DNA of 29,950 bases from an uncultured Muribaculaceae bacterium. Its GTDB lineage: Bacteria; Bacteroidota; Bacteroidia; Bacteroidales; Muribaculaceae. The position numbers and the translations under genes were made by a program. The notes under the pieces are model-generated. The model saw only the letters and a program-made list of their open reading frames with translations. It did no database searches and had not been told where the DNA came from. The stretch spans positions 1 to 29,950 of the forward strand of contig CAJUJB010000031.1 in NCBI GenBank assembly GCA_910586595.1. The letters are read 5' to 3'. Below are positions 22,238-29,950 of the stretch, in pieces; position 1 is the stretch's first letter; every line of letters begins with the position of its first letter.

Positions 22238-24015
22238 TGTTCTTCGAAGAATATGGTTTTATGCTCCACTTTCTTCTTAAGGAGCTTATTGTCTGGATCC
22301 AGCTTCAGCGCCTTCTTCCAGAAATCGAGGGCCTCACGATGATCGCCCGACATGAAATATATATCGCCGGCATGATCATAGATGTCGGCCGAGAATTCGG
22401 GAGTATCCTCGGTGGCTGTGCCCAAAGCTTGGTCTATCACCTCACGGGCCTTGACAAAGTCTTTTTTCTTGAATAGAACCCATGCATAGGTGTCGAGGAA
22501 GGTTGCGTTGGCAGGATCTGCAGCCGTAGCGATTGAGGCATACAGCTCGGCACGCACAAGGTCAGAGCCAGCCAGAGCCATATAGTATGCGCAGTTGTTC
22601 ATTGCCATATAGTTCTCGGCATTGACTTCAATAGCCTTGGTGTATTCCACCACCGCACTGTCACGCTCACCCATCTGCGACATATAATCGCCTCGTGTGC
22701 TGTAGATCACGCTGAGCAGTTCCTGATTGTCAACTCCCGACATATCTATGCTGTCGAGCACGGCCATAGCCTGAGGATAACGGTCCTGCGTAGCCAGAGC
22801 GAACGAGCCCATGAGAGAGAAATACGGATCGTGCGGGAAGATGTTCAGAGCCTTCTCTGAAGTCTCAAGCAACCCGATTGAATCGCTCATCGAGGAATAA
22901 ACCTGGATAAGATTTGTCCATACCTGACGCTGATTGGGGTCGAGGTCTATACTATATGAGAATTGTTCGGCTGCCGACGGCAACTCGCCTATCTCGGCCT
23001 TATACCCGCCATACAAGGCGTGCAGATCGGCCTCGCCGGGGTTTACGTCCAGCAGTGTCTCGAACATCTGCTCGATGCGGGGGCGCTGGGCCGAGTCGGT
23101 ATAGAGTTTCACCACGTAGTCTGAGAGAAGCTCGAATTTCTGCGGAAACTCGATATTCTGCGAGCGCAGCGCATGGAATACCTCGCGGTCGTAGGCTACA
23201 CTGTCGCCTTGGGCATGGAAAAACTCGGCACGGGCGAGATAGACCGATCCGTCGGTGGTGTCGGCCTGCTCAGCGCGGTTGTAATAATAAAGTGTGGAGT
23301 CGGCTTTCCCGAGATAATCATATACCTGACCGATGAAGATGTTGGCATCCACATCTTTCGGAGCCGCAGCGGCCAATGTCGAGAGCGACCGTTCGACCGC
23401 CAGCGTATCCTTGCGCATCAGGTAGGTCTGCACCTTCTGTGCCATTATAGGCAAAGTGGGGCCGGCGGCACGCTCCAGACGGTCATACACGGCTATCGCA
23501 CGGTTAAAGTCAGCCGTATCGAGCGTCTGCATATATCGTTTGCGCAGGGCACCGGCAAGATAGACAGCCGGATCGGTTCGCGAAGGCATGAGGCTGTCGA
23601 GCTTGCTCCATATATAGATTTCGTCGTCGAGCCGCCACATCAAGCTGGCGAGCTTCGCATACGGCAGGTAGTAGGCCGACTCGGTAGGCATGGCTTCGAA
23701 GCGGGCGCCAAGACGCCGGTAAATATCCTGGAGCTGGATGGAGTCGCGCACGATGGGAGCTTCAACCTCAGCCAGCGAGGCTGCTATGTAAGGATCGGAC
23801 GGATTCAGTGCGCTCGCCCTGCGCAACAGCATATAGTAGTCGTCGAGGCGATTCTCGCTGCGGGCATTGGCCGCTTCAAGATAGATATACTCGGCCTTCT
23901 TTATGTTGGCGGGATCGTCTTGTACCTGTCGGGAATTTTTTCCCGATACAGCTAAGGTTATTGTCGAGGCAAGAGCCACGACCAGTAAAACGGTAAGATG
24001 TTTAAGATTGCTCAC
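22234..24015 (-). CDS. Exported tetratricopeptide-repeat protein
   Basis: A 593-residue protein with an N-terminal signal peptide (about 1-24, LTVLLVVALASTITLAVSG) and many TPR-like helical pairs along the length, for example NIKKAEYIYLEAANARSENR, EADLHALYGGYKAEIGELPS, AVVEYTKAIEVNAENYMAM and GDHREALDFWKKALKLDPDN. TPR arrays bind partner proteins, so it is probably a periplasmic or outer-membrane scaffold. It starts 19 bases after dut and overlaps the DUF4292 lipoprotein gene, so these two likely work as a pair. No catalytic domain is visible. Confidence 0.88.
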   Translation of the reverse strand: MSNLKHLTVLLVVALASTITLAVSGKNSRQVQDDPANIKKAEYIYLEAANARSENRLDDYYMLLRRASALNPSDPYIAASLAEVEAPIVRDSIQLQDIYRRLGARFEAMPTESAYYLPYAKLASLMWRLDDEIYIWSKLDSLMPSRTDPAVYLAGALRKRYMQTLDTADFNRAIAVYDRLERAAGPTLPIMAQKVQTYLMRKDTLAVERSLSTLAAAAPKDVDANIFIGQVYDYLGKADSTLYYYNRAEQADTTDGSVYLARAEFFHAQGDSVAYDREVFHALRSQNIEFPQKFELLSDYVVKLYTDSAQRPRIEQMFETLLDVNPGEADLHALYGGYKAEIGELPSAAEQFSYSIDLDPNQRQVWTNLIQVYSSMSDSIGLLETSEKALNIFPHDPYFSLMGSFALATQDRYPQAMAVLDSIDMSGVDNQELLSVIYSTRGDYMSQMGERDSAVVEYTKAIEVNAENYMAMNNCAYYMALAGSDLVRAELYASIATAADPANATFLDTYAWVLFKKKDFVKAREVIDQALGTATEDTPEFSADIYDHAGDIYFMSGDHREALDFWKKALKLDPDNKLLKKKVEHKTIFFEEQ

Positions 24016-24034
24016 GGGTAAGATAGTAAAAACG

Positions 24035-24472
24035 TTATTTCACACCCGAGTGGCCGAATCCACCTTCGCCGCGGGCGCTGTCTTCAAGCGTCTCGGCCGG
24101 GATCCATCTCACCTGCTCATAGCGGGCGAGCACCATCTGGCAGATGCGGTCGCCACGCTCGACAGTGAACGGACAATCGGAGTGGTTAATAAGTATAACA
24201 CCTATCTCCCCCCGATAGTCGGCGTCAATAGTGCCCGGACTGTTCAAAAGTGTGATTCCACTCCGAAGGGCGAGACCGCTGCGCGGACGCATCTGGAGTT
24301 CGAATCCTGCCGGAAGGGCTACACGCAGACCCGTCGGTATGAGACGTCGTTCTCCGGGAGCTATGGTCACCGGAGCCTCTACAGCTGCACGCACATCCAT
24401 ACCGGCCGATAAATCGGTGGCATACCCAGGTAGATCAAGACCTGAAGTATTTACTATCTTAACATCTGTCAT
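24035..24472 (-). CDS. dut: dUTP diphosphatase
   Basis: A 145-residue trimeric dUTPase, which hydrolyses dUTP to dUMP and diphosphate, keeping uracil out of DNA and supplying dUMP for dTMP synthesis. The conserved motifs are present: motif 1 PGYATDLSAGMDVRAA, motif 2 MRPRSGLALRSG, motif 3 GTIDADYRGEIGVILIN with the catalytic aspartate, motif 4 RGDRICQMV and the C-terminal motif 5 EGGFGHSG that closes over the substrate. The length is normal. It lies 12 bases after the small secreted-protein gene and 19 before the TPR gene. Confidence 0.97.
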   Translation of the reverse strand: MTDVKIVNTSGLDLPGYATDLSAGMDVRAAVEAPVTIAPGERRLIPTGLRVALPAGFELQMRPRSGLALRSGITLLNSPGTIDADYRGEIGVILINHSDCPFTVERGDRICQMVLARYEQVRWIPAETLEDSARGEGGFGHSGVK

Positions 24473-24484
24473 GCTTATATATTT

Positions 24485-24853
24485 CTATAAATTGACCCTG
24501 CGGGTTACGCCGGCAGCCTTGAATATGTATATACCGCGGTTGCCGAGTTGAAGACGCACGGTGCCTGGCTCGAGGTCGCGGCTCGTCACCAGCTGACCGA
24601 GAATGGTGAATACCTCCACTTTGACAGCCGTCTCGGTAGTGATATACACCCACCCGTCGATAACCTTCACCTCAAGCGTGGTCTGACCAACATCGCTCCG
24701 TGGCACAGAAGTCGGCGACGGCGGGAAATAACCCACAGCCTCCCACACGGGCCCGCGGCCTGCCGACATGCATTCAACCGGTGCGGCCATAGCCGATAAG
24801 GCTATGAGCGTCACAGCGGCGAAACGGCGGAAGAGGCGTGCGGAACGAGACAT
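24485..24853 (-). CDS. Small exported protein resembling a type IX secretion C-terminal domain
   Basis: A 122-residue protein from the ATG at 24853; an upstream ATG at 24934 lies inside ansA and precedes a poor signal, so it was rejected. Residues 1-27 look like a signal peptide (RRFAAVTLIALSAMAAP). After a short Pro/Ser linker, residues 58-122 form beta strands ending VFTILGQLVTSRDLEPGTV and GIYIFKAAGVTRRVNL. The GQLV, the glycine-tyrosine near GIYI and the basic end resemble type A sorting domains of type IX secretion cargo. If so, there is almost no passenger, which is odd. It starts seven bases after ansA and ends 12 before dut. Other possible readings: a Bacteroidales-specific adhesin-like fragment, or an uncharacterised small secreted protein. 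Confidence 0.7.
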   Translation of the reverse strand: MSRSARLFRRFAAVTLIALSAMAAPVECMSAGRGPVWEAVGYFPPSPTSVPRSDVGQTTLEVKVIDGWVYITTETAVKVEVFTILGQLVTSRDLEPGTVRLQLGNRGIYIFKAAGVTRRVNL

Positions 24854-24860
24854 CTTTTTC

Positions 24861-25901
24861 TTATCGTTGAGGTGTGATTGTGAGCTCGCCGGCAATGGGG
24901 ATTGCAAGTCGGCGCGCAACTTCATTGCTGTCAAGGCCGAGACCGAAGAGATACATCATCTTGGTTATAGCAGCCTCGAAGGTAAGATCATGACCGGGTA
25001 TTACACCGGCGGCGGCGAGATAATCGCCGCCCATGTAGCGGCTGGCATGCACGGCTCCGTTGACACACTGGGTAACATTGAGAATTACCACGCCGCGGTC
25101 TACGGCCTCGCGTACGGTGTCGATAAACCATTTCTGAGTCGGGCCGTTGCCGGCGCCATACGTACGCAGCACGATGCCCTTTATGCCTGGAGCGCTGAGC
25201 TGATACCGCAGCAGGTTCTCATTCAGCCCGGGGAAGAGGTCGATCGACATCACATGGGTGTCGAGGTTGTATCTGGGCTCAAGAGGCAGTGCGCGGTGGA
25301 TTTTCCGCAGCGCATCATAGTCAAATGAAATTCCGAGACCTATCTTGGCAAGTGCCGGATAATTATTGCTCTTGAATGCGTTGAAATTATCGGCACTGCG
25401 CTTGGTCGAGCGGTTGCCGCGCCACAGGTAGTTCTCAAAAAGTATGGCCACCTCACGCACGGTGGGGCATCCGGTCTCGTCGCGGTCGGCAGCGATCTGA
25501 AGAGCGGTGATGAGGTTTTCCTCACCGTCTGTCCGCACCTCGCCGATAGGCAGCTGTGAGCCGGTGATGATTACCGGTTTGCACAGATTGCCAAGCATGA
25601 ACGAGAGAGCCGATGCCGTGTAGGCCATCGTGTCGGTGCCGTGAAGAACCACGAAACCATCGTATTTATGATAGTTGTCGGCTATGCTGCGTGCAATCAT
25701 CTGCCAATGCTCGACATCCATATCGGAGGAGTCGATCGGCGGAGTGAACTGTATGTTGTCGATTTCATAGTCGAGCATCTTTACCTTGGGCACATTCTCC
25801 ATAAGATGTGAGAAGTCGAAGGGCTTCAAAGCCTTCGAGACAGGATCTTCGATCATGCCGATGGTGCCGCCGGTATAGACTATAAGAATACGAGGCTTCA
25901 T
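24861..25901 (-). CDS. ansA: Type I L-asparaginase
   Basis: A 346-residue asparaginase that hydrolyses L-asparagine to aspartate and ammonia. The first active-site signature YTGGTIGMI (9-17, T13) and the second, VVLHGTDTMAYTASALSFML (84-103, with T89 and D90), are intact, and the lysine of the triad is supplied by the segment after NRSTKRSADNFNAF. There is no signal peptide, so it is the cytoplasmic type I enzyme. It starts 18 bases after metG, and the small secreted-protein gene follows after seven, so it is transcribed with metG. Aspartate production next to metG has no obvious pathway link. Confidence 0.95.
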   Translation of the reverse strand: MKPRILIVYTGGTIGMIEDPVSKALKPFDFSHLMENVPKVKMLDYEIDNIQFTPPIDSSDMDVEHWQMIARSIADNYHKYDGFVVLHGTDTMAYTASALSFMLGNLCKPVIITGSQLPIGEVRTDGEENLITALQIAADRDETGCPTVREVAILFENYLWRGNRSTKRSADNFNAFKSNNYPALAKIGLGISFDYDALRKIHRALPLEPRYNLDTHVMSIDLFPGLNENLLRYQLSAPGIKGIVLRTYGAGNGPTQKWFIDTVREAVDRGVVILNVTQCVNGAVHASRYMGGDYLAAAGVIPGHDLTFEAAITKMMYLFGLGLDSNEVARRLAIPIAGELTITPQR

Positions 25902-25919
25902 AGGATGAGGTTTTGACAG

Positions 25920-27965
25920 TTACTTGACTTGGGCGCCGGGGGTGGCCGGTGCGGTCGGGCCGGCTACGACAAGCGAGCCGTCGGCATTCAGAGCCGAGAG
26001 TATCATACCCTGCGACACCACACCGCGGATCTTGGCGGGAGCGAGATTGGCGATAAAGATCACCTGCTTGCCGATAAGATCCTCAGGTTTGTAATGCTGG
26101 GCGATACCCGACACGATAACGCGATGGCCCGGAGTTCCATCGTCGATCACGAACCGGAGCAGCTTGTTGGCCTTGGGCACAGCCTCGCATTCGAGCACGG
26201 TGCCGACACGGAGATCAAGCTTGGCGAAATCATCGATCTTGATCTCGGGGAGTACTTCTTCGGGCTTGAAGGCTGCCGCAGCATTGAGTTTCTTTATGTC
26301 CTCAAGACGCTTGGTCTGAGCCTCGATGGCTGCATCGTCAATCTTCTCGAAAAGAAGTTCGGGCTGGCCGAGGACAGTACCGGCGGCAATGATTGAATCG
26401 CCGGCGATAATAGGCCACTCGAGCTTAAGACCGCCGAGTATAGCGGCAAGGCGCTTGCTCATGAAGGGCATGAAAGGCTCCATCACCACAGCGATGGAAG
26501 CGCAGATCTGCGCACATACGTAGAGGATGGTCTTCACTCGCTCGGGGTCGGTCTTAACCACCTTCCAGGGCTCGCAGTCCTGAAGATATTTATTGCCGAG
26601 GCGTGCGAATGCCATCGCATCCTTGAGGGCCTCACGGAAATGGAAGGTCTCCAGATTCTCGGTCAGGGAGGTCTTGAGGGCCTCCATCTCGGCGAAGGCT
26701 TCACGGTCGACCTGCTCAAAAGCGCCAGGGGCAGGCACTTCGCCGCCGTAGTACTTGTGCGTAAGCACCACCACGCGGTTCACGAAGTTACCGAGTATAG
26801 CCACAAGCTCATTGTTGTTGCGGGCCTGGAAGTCGCGCCATGTGAAATCGTTGTCCTTGGTCTCGGGAGCATTGGCAGTGAGCACATAGCGGAGAACGTC
26901 CTGCTTGCCGGGGAAGTCGGCCAGGTATTCGTGGAGCCATACAGCCCAGTTGCGTGATGTGGAGATCTTGTCGCCTTCGAGATTCAGGAATTCATTGGCC
27001 GGCACATTGTCGGGGAGCTGGAAGTTGTCGCCATAAGCCATGAGCATGGCAGGGAACACGATGCAGTGGAATACGATGTTATCCTTACCGATAAAGTTGA
27101 TTATGCGGGTCTCGGGATCTTTCCACCATGTCTGCCATGAGTCGGGCAGCAGTTCCTTGGTATTGGAGATATAGCCGATCGGAGCGTCAAACCATACATA
27201 GAGCACCTTGCCCTCGGCTCCTTCTACAGGTACAGGCACACCCCATGAAAGGTCGCGCGACACTGCACGGGGCTGGAGACCCATGTCGAGCCACGACTTG
27301 CACTGGCCGTATACGTTGGTCTTCCACTCTTTGTGTCCTTCGAGAATCCACTCACGCAGAGCAGGCTCCCATTTGTCGAGAGGCAGATACCAGTGTTTGG
27401 TGGCTCGCAATTCGGGCACTGCACCGGTAATCACCGAGCGGGGATTGATGAGGTCGGTGGCATTGAGCGATGTACCGCAAGCCTCGCACTGGTCGCCATA
27501 GGCAGCCGGGTGATGGCAATGAGGGCACTCGCCGGTCACATAGCGGTCGGCAAGGAACTGCCCTGCTTCGGGGTCATAGAGCTGCTCTGAGCTTTTCTCG
27601 ATAAATTCGCCTTTGTCGTAGAGATGACGGAAGAATTCCGAGGCTGTCTCGTGATGAATTTTCGATGTGGTGCGCGAATAGATATCGAACGAGATGCCGA
27701 GACCCTCGAATGATTCTTTGATCAGCGCATGGTAACGGTCGACAATATCCTGCGGAGTCACACCCTCCTTGCGGGCCTTGAGGGTGATGGGTACTCCGTG
27801 CTCGTCGCTACCCCCTATGAGGGTCACAGGACGTCCGGCGAGACGCAGATAACGTGCATAAATGTCGGCAGGCACGTATACGCCCGCAAGGTGGCCGATA
27901 TGTACCGGGCCGTTGGTATAAGGAAGAGCGGTGGTGATGAGTGTCCGCTTATATTCTTTTGTCAT
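25920..27965 (-). CDS. metG: Methionyl-tRNA synthetase
   Basis: A class I synthetase of 681 residues. HIGH is at 22-25, the zinc-knuckle cysteines are 147, 150, 160 and 163 (CPHC and CEAC), and the second signature reads KISTS at 333-337 instead of the classical KMSKS, a variant seen in long MetG forms. A C-terminal tRNA-binding domain (about 574-681, from KIDDFAKLDLRVGTVLECEA) is fused, giving the dimeric long form. It is the first gene after the promoter at 28013-28044, with a leader of about 45 bases, and heads the nine-gene run that ends at 17912. Confidence 0.97.
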   Translation of the reverse strand: MTKEYKRTLITTALPYTNGPVHIGHLAGVYVPADIYARYLRLAGRPVTLIGGSDEHGVPITLKARKEGVTPQDIVDRYHALIKESFEGLGISFDIYSRTTSKIHHETASEFFRHLYDKGEFIEKSSEQLYDPEAGQFLADRYVTGECPHCHHPAAYGDQCEACGTSLNATDLINPRSVITGAVPELRATKHWYLPLDKWEPALREWILEGHKEWKTNVYGQCKSWLDMGLQPRAVSRDLSWGVPVPVEGAEGKVLYVWFDAPIGYISNTKELLPDSWQTWWKDPETRIINFIGKDNIVFHCIVFPAMLMAYGDNFQLPDNVPANEFLNLEGDKISTSRNWAVWLHEYLADFPGKQDVLRYVLTANAPETKDNDFTWRDFQARNNNELVAILGNFVNRVVVLTHKYYGGEVPAPGAFEQVDREAFAEMEALKTSLTENLETFHFREALKDAMAFARLGNKYLQDCEPWKVVKTDPERVKTILYVCAQICASIAVVMEPFMPFMSKRLAAILGGLKLEWPIIAGDSIIAAGTVLGQPELLFEKIDDAAIEAQTKRLEDIKKLNAAAAFKPEEVLPEIKIDDFAKLDLRVGTVLECEAVPKANKLLRFVIDDGTPGHRVIVSGIAQHYKPEDLIGKQVIFIANLAPAKIRGVVSQGMILSALNADGSLVVAGPTAPATPGAQVK

Positions 27966-28012
27966 AATTCCCGAAATTGGAGGCTTATGGATCTTTTTCT
28001 TGTTTCAATCGG

Positions 28013-28044
28013 CAAATTTAAGCATTTTTTTGCATTTGTCCAAT
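28013..28044 (-). promoter_or_regulatory. Promoter for metG and the genes after it
   Basis: Minus strand ATTG at 28044-28041 (one mismatch to TTTG), 20 bases, then TAAATTTG at 28020-28013. The predicted start is near 28007. Apart from this promoter, the 309-base gap 27966-28274 holds only a second TAnnTTTG at 28186-28179 and a 25-codon frame after it (28070-28147), neither strong enough to call. Confidence 0.7.
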
Positions 28045-28274
28045 ATAGATTTCAAAAGACCCGTAAAAGTTAGAGGTATATAATGATAGAATGATAAAAA
28101 TAAATGCATCTGACTGCCGACCTCGTCTGATCCAGCCATTGCAACATCTTCTCTTATTCTGAAAGTTCTCTTACAGTACAAATTTATTTCCTTTCGGTCA
28201 AATAAGAGTATAAAACTCAGTGGAACGGAAGATATGGCAGGGCTTTTATAAATTCTGTCGGTTTTTCTGTGATG

Positions 28275-28472
28275 TCAGCTTCCATGGTACCGATAATCTA
28301 TTCCGAACAGGGCTCCTACAAATGTAAGTATTTCTCCGAATGAGATGAGTACCGACGAATGTATCTCTCCTTCCGGACTCACGATGAAGCCGGCTATAAG
28401 CATTCCGGCTCCGACCAGCATCATAAACACAGCACAGGCAAGCTGGACGGTTCTGCGACGATTCTTCTCCAT
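28275..28472 (-). CDS. Small two-helix membrane protein
   Basis: A 65-residue protein: a basic start (MEKNRRRTVQ), a first helix at about 9-29 (ACAVFMMLVGAGMLIAGFIV), a short polar turn with PEGE, then a second helix at about 39-58 (SVLISFGEILTFVGALFGID). The frame is open upstream to 28646, but that extension overlaps the AraC-type gene and has no coding character; a -7 element at 28487-28494 also supports the short start. I do not recognise a characterised family; similar small proteins occur across Bacteroidales. It follows the AraC-type gene by 70 bases and could be a target or partner of it. Confidence 0.65.
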   Translation of the reverse strand: MEKNRRRTVQLACAVFMMLVGAGMLIAGFIVSPEGEIHSSVLISFGEILTFVGALFGIDYRYHGS

Positions 28473-28486
28473 AAGCTTTTTTAATG

Positions 28487-28494
28487 CAAAATTA
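28487..28494 (-). promoter_or_regulatory. -7 element ahead of the small membrane protein
   Basis: Minus strand TAATTTTG, 14 bases upstream of the ATG. No clear -33 TTTG at the usual distance, so it may be weak or activator-dependent. Confidence 0.4.
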
Positions 28495-28542
28495 GGTAAG
28501 CTTACGGGGCAATTATCTTCAGTTTTGAAGAAATGGTAATTT

Positions 28543-29712
28543 TTACGTATTTTTCGTGCGGTATTCTCCTGGAGTCTCGCCTCCGTGCATCGCCGCGAAA
28601 CTCCGGTGGAAGGAGCTGTGCGAGGAAAATCCACACTTCTCGGCAATCTCTGATATGCTCAATTCCGGGGCCTCGATCAGTAGTCGCCGGGCCTCCTCCA
28701 TACGGCGGTCGCGCACAAGCTCACTGAAGCTCTTGCCAAAACCCTCGTTATAAATTTTTGAAAGGTAACTCCGGTTAAGCGGGAGTATACGGGCCGTGTC
28801 GGTGAGCTTGAAATTACGGTCAAGATAGGGCTGTTCGTCATCGAACCACTGGGCAATCAGAGCCGTATACTCCGGGATACGCGGTGAGAGAGTATCAACA
28901 ATCGCATCATCATCCATCGCATCTTCTATATCGGCCTTTGAACTTTGCTCAAAAAATCCCTCCGGGAAGGGGCTGTCGTAGCGGAGCGCCCTGCAGATGA
29001 CGAAGCAGAAAAATATGAGCACCGCCACAGCGTGAAGCAACGCCGGCAAAGCTCCTGGCGAATGTAGCGACCATATAAAAATCCCGGTCATTATAAACAT
29101 GCCAGCGACATAGGCATACAGCCACGCGATGCCATGACTCTCGGCCCCATCGGCATAATTCAGCTCGCACCACCGCTTGTACCGGTCTTCCTGGGCAAGC
29201 GCGAGCAAAAAGGTGGCCAGGAGGTAGAGACCTGTCACGCCTAAAATAACAAATCTATACCACACGCCGAATGAATACCGCTTGGCGTAAAGATGCTCAA
29301 ACGATCCGTAATCTTCCGGGGCGCCATGGATGGCCACGTAGATACAGTACACCGTAAGAGTTATCAAGGCCGGAATGGCCAGAAAAAAACCGCGTCGCCA
29401 CGTAAGCCAACCGGGTCGGATCAATTCTACAGGATACGGCAGCAGCACGAGGTTAAAATAAAGTACGGCGAAGCACATCGGAGGATACAACGGAGGCCCG
29501 TAGCCCTCGAACGGCAGCCCGAATAAATTGCGTATAACCCTCAGGAGATACGGCACCGCCCAGATCAGCAATGAGGTGGCCACGAAAAGACGCGCACGGT
29601 TTCGACTGCTCTGACGGAATAATGCGAAGGCTCCCCATGTGCAGACGACCGTAATCATCAGCACCAGAAATTTAAAAATTAACGGCTCCGTTACAACCTT
29701 ATCGGGAAACAT
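28543..29712 (-). CDS. Membrane-bound AraC-family transcription regulator
   Basis: A 389-residue protein with two parts. Residues 1-245 contain seven predicted helices (about 11-33, 41-61, 76-96, 108-129, 150-173, 195-215, 221-243). Residues 295-389 form an AraC-type double helix-turn-helix, with LTDTARILPLNRSYLSKIYN and ISEIAEKCGFSSHSSFHRSF as the two recognition regions and the usual end GGETPGEYR. Between them is an acidic linker (260-272). The fusion suggests a receptor that binds a ligand in the membrane and acts directly on DNA, without a kinase. Ligand and targets are unknown; autoregulation and control of the adjacent 65-residue gene are plausible. It starts about 170 bases after its promoter. 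Confidence 0.88.
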   Translation of the reverse strand: MFPDKVVTEPLIFKFLVLMITVVCTWGAFALFRQSSRNRARLFVATSLLIWAVPYLLRVIRNLFGLPFEGYGPPLYPPMCFAVLYFNLVLLPYPVELIRPGWLTWRRGFFLAIPALITLTVYCIYVAIHGAPEDYGSFEHLYAKRYSFGVWYRFVILGVTGLYLLATFLLALAQEDRYKRWCELNYADGAESHGIAWLYAYVAGMFIMTGIFIWSLHSPGALPALLHAVAVLIFFCFVICRALRYDSPFPEGFFEQSSKADIEDAMDDDAIVDTLSPRIPEYTALIAQWFDDEQPYLDRNFKLTDTARILPLNRSYLSKIYNEGFGKSFSELVRDRRMEEARRLLIEAPELSISEIAEKCGFSSHSSFHRSFAAMHGGETPGEYRTKNT

Positions 29713-29884
29713 AGCTCATTACTTTTTTTCAGCGGAAAGCCTCAGGCAGGCTATATTGATTAGTATAAAATTGCTAAAAAATAAACGTTTTGTCAAACCC
29801 TACTCTTTATGCTACTTATTTTAAAAACAGCATCGGATAATTACCGCTTATAACCATAAGCAGGCCCTGAGTTGCGTTATGTTG

Positions 29885-29916
29885 CAAAATTACTGATATT
29901 CTGGCACGGAGACAAT
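29885..29916 (-). promoter_or_regulatory. Promoter for the membrane-bound AraC regulator
   Basis: Minus strand ATTG at 29916-29913, 20 bases, then TAATTTTG at 29892-29885. The same one-base -33 variant is seen at metG. It implies a leader of about 165 bases (29713-29880), in which I see no gene or hairpin terminator. The window ends in a run of A at 29941-29950. Confidence 0.6.
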
Positions 29917-29950
29917 AGGGTACCACCCAGCGCAATGGCAAAAAAAAAAA

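Noticed and set aside
28473..28646. Extension of the 65-residue membrane protein into the AraC-type gene
   Set aside because: It overlaps the DNA-binding domain in another frame and has no coding character; a -7 element lies between it and the chosen start.
29941..29950. Run of A at the right edge
   Set aside because: Ten bases at the window end are not enough to call a terminator or any other feature.

Overview
The window reads as chromosomal DNA of a Bacteroidales bacterium, plausibly Muribaculaceae or a close relative (the family is inferred from gene content only). Three things point to the order. The ribosomal order rpsL-rpsG-fusA-rpsJ-rplC has no tuf gene in between. Promoters have the Bacteroidetes form TTTG-N20-TAnnTTTG. 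Several protein families are typical of the phylum: DUF4292, DUF4252, DUF4369 lipoproteins, and an AraC regulator with a seven-helix membrane domain. The content is mostly core genome; there is no prophage, insertion sequence or CRISPR array.

Layout. 1-3860 (minus): str/S10 operon with its promoter at 3829-3860; the first 13 codons of rplC are at the left edge. 4045-8621 (minus): greA, a HIT protein and a DUF4369/thioredoxin-fold lipoprotein form one unit, and a GH20 beta-hexosaminidase lies beyond a hairpin. 8637-9520 (plus): recO, divergent from greA. 9529-9896 (plus): tRNA-Asp and tRNA-Arg, each followed by a terminator. 9976-11548 (plus): an ECF sigma factor, its probable anti-sigma factor and a DUF4252 protein, closed by a terminator. 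11484-11909: a non-coding interval with three terminators and a candidate minus-strand small RNA. 11910-17811 (minus): M3 peptidase, aspS, Nif3-like and zinc-ribbon genes as one operon. 17912-28044 (minus): nine closely packed genes, metG, ansA, a small secreted protein, dut, a TPR protein, a DUF4292 lipoprotein, an EnvC-like protein, a Wzx-like flippase and an Ala-rich lipoprotein. 28275-29916 (minus): a 65-residue membrane protein and the membrane-bound AraC-type regulator.

Functionally the window joins translation and transcription (ribosomal proteins, EF-G, two aminoacyl-tRNA synthetases, GreA, two tRNAs) with nucleotide hygiene and repair (dUTPase, RecO) and envelope work (EnvC-like amidase activator, flippase, lipoproteins, GH20, M3 peptidase). 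No clearly new multi-gene system is visible. The items most worth a second look are the candidate small RNA at 11573-11701, a possible leader ORF ahead of rpsL, the small secreted protein that is nearly all sorting-domain-like sequence, the cysteine-less thioredoxin-fold lipoprotein, and the sigma/anti-sigma/DUF4252 unit. Several gene starts were moved inward because a housekeeping promoter or a signal peptide makes the longer start implausible (greA, M3 peptidase, thioredoxin-like protein, small secreted protein, 65-residue protein).
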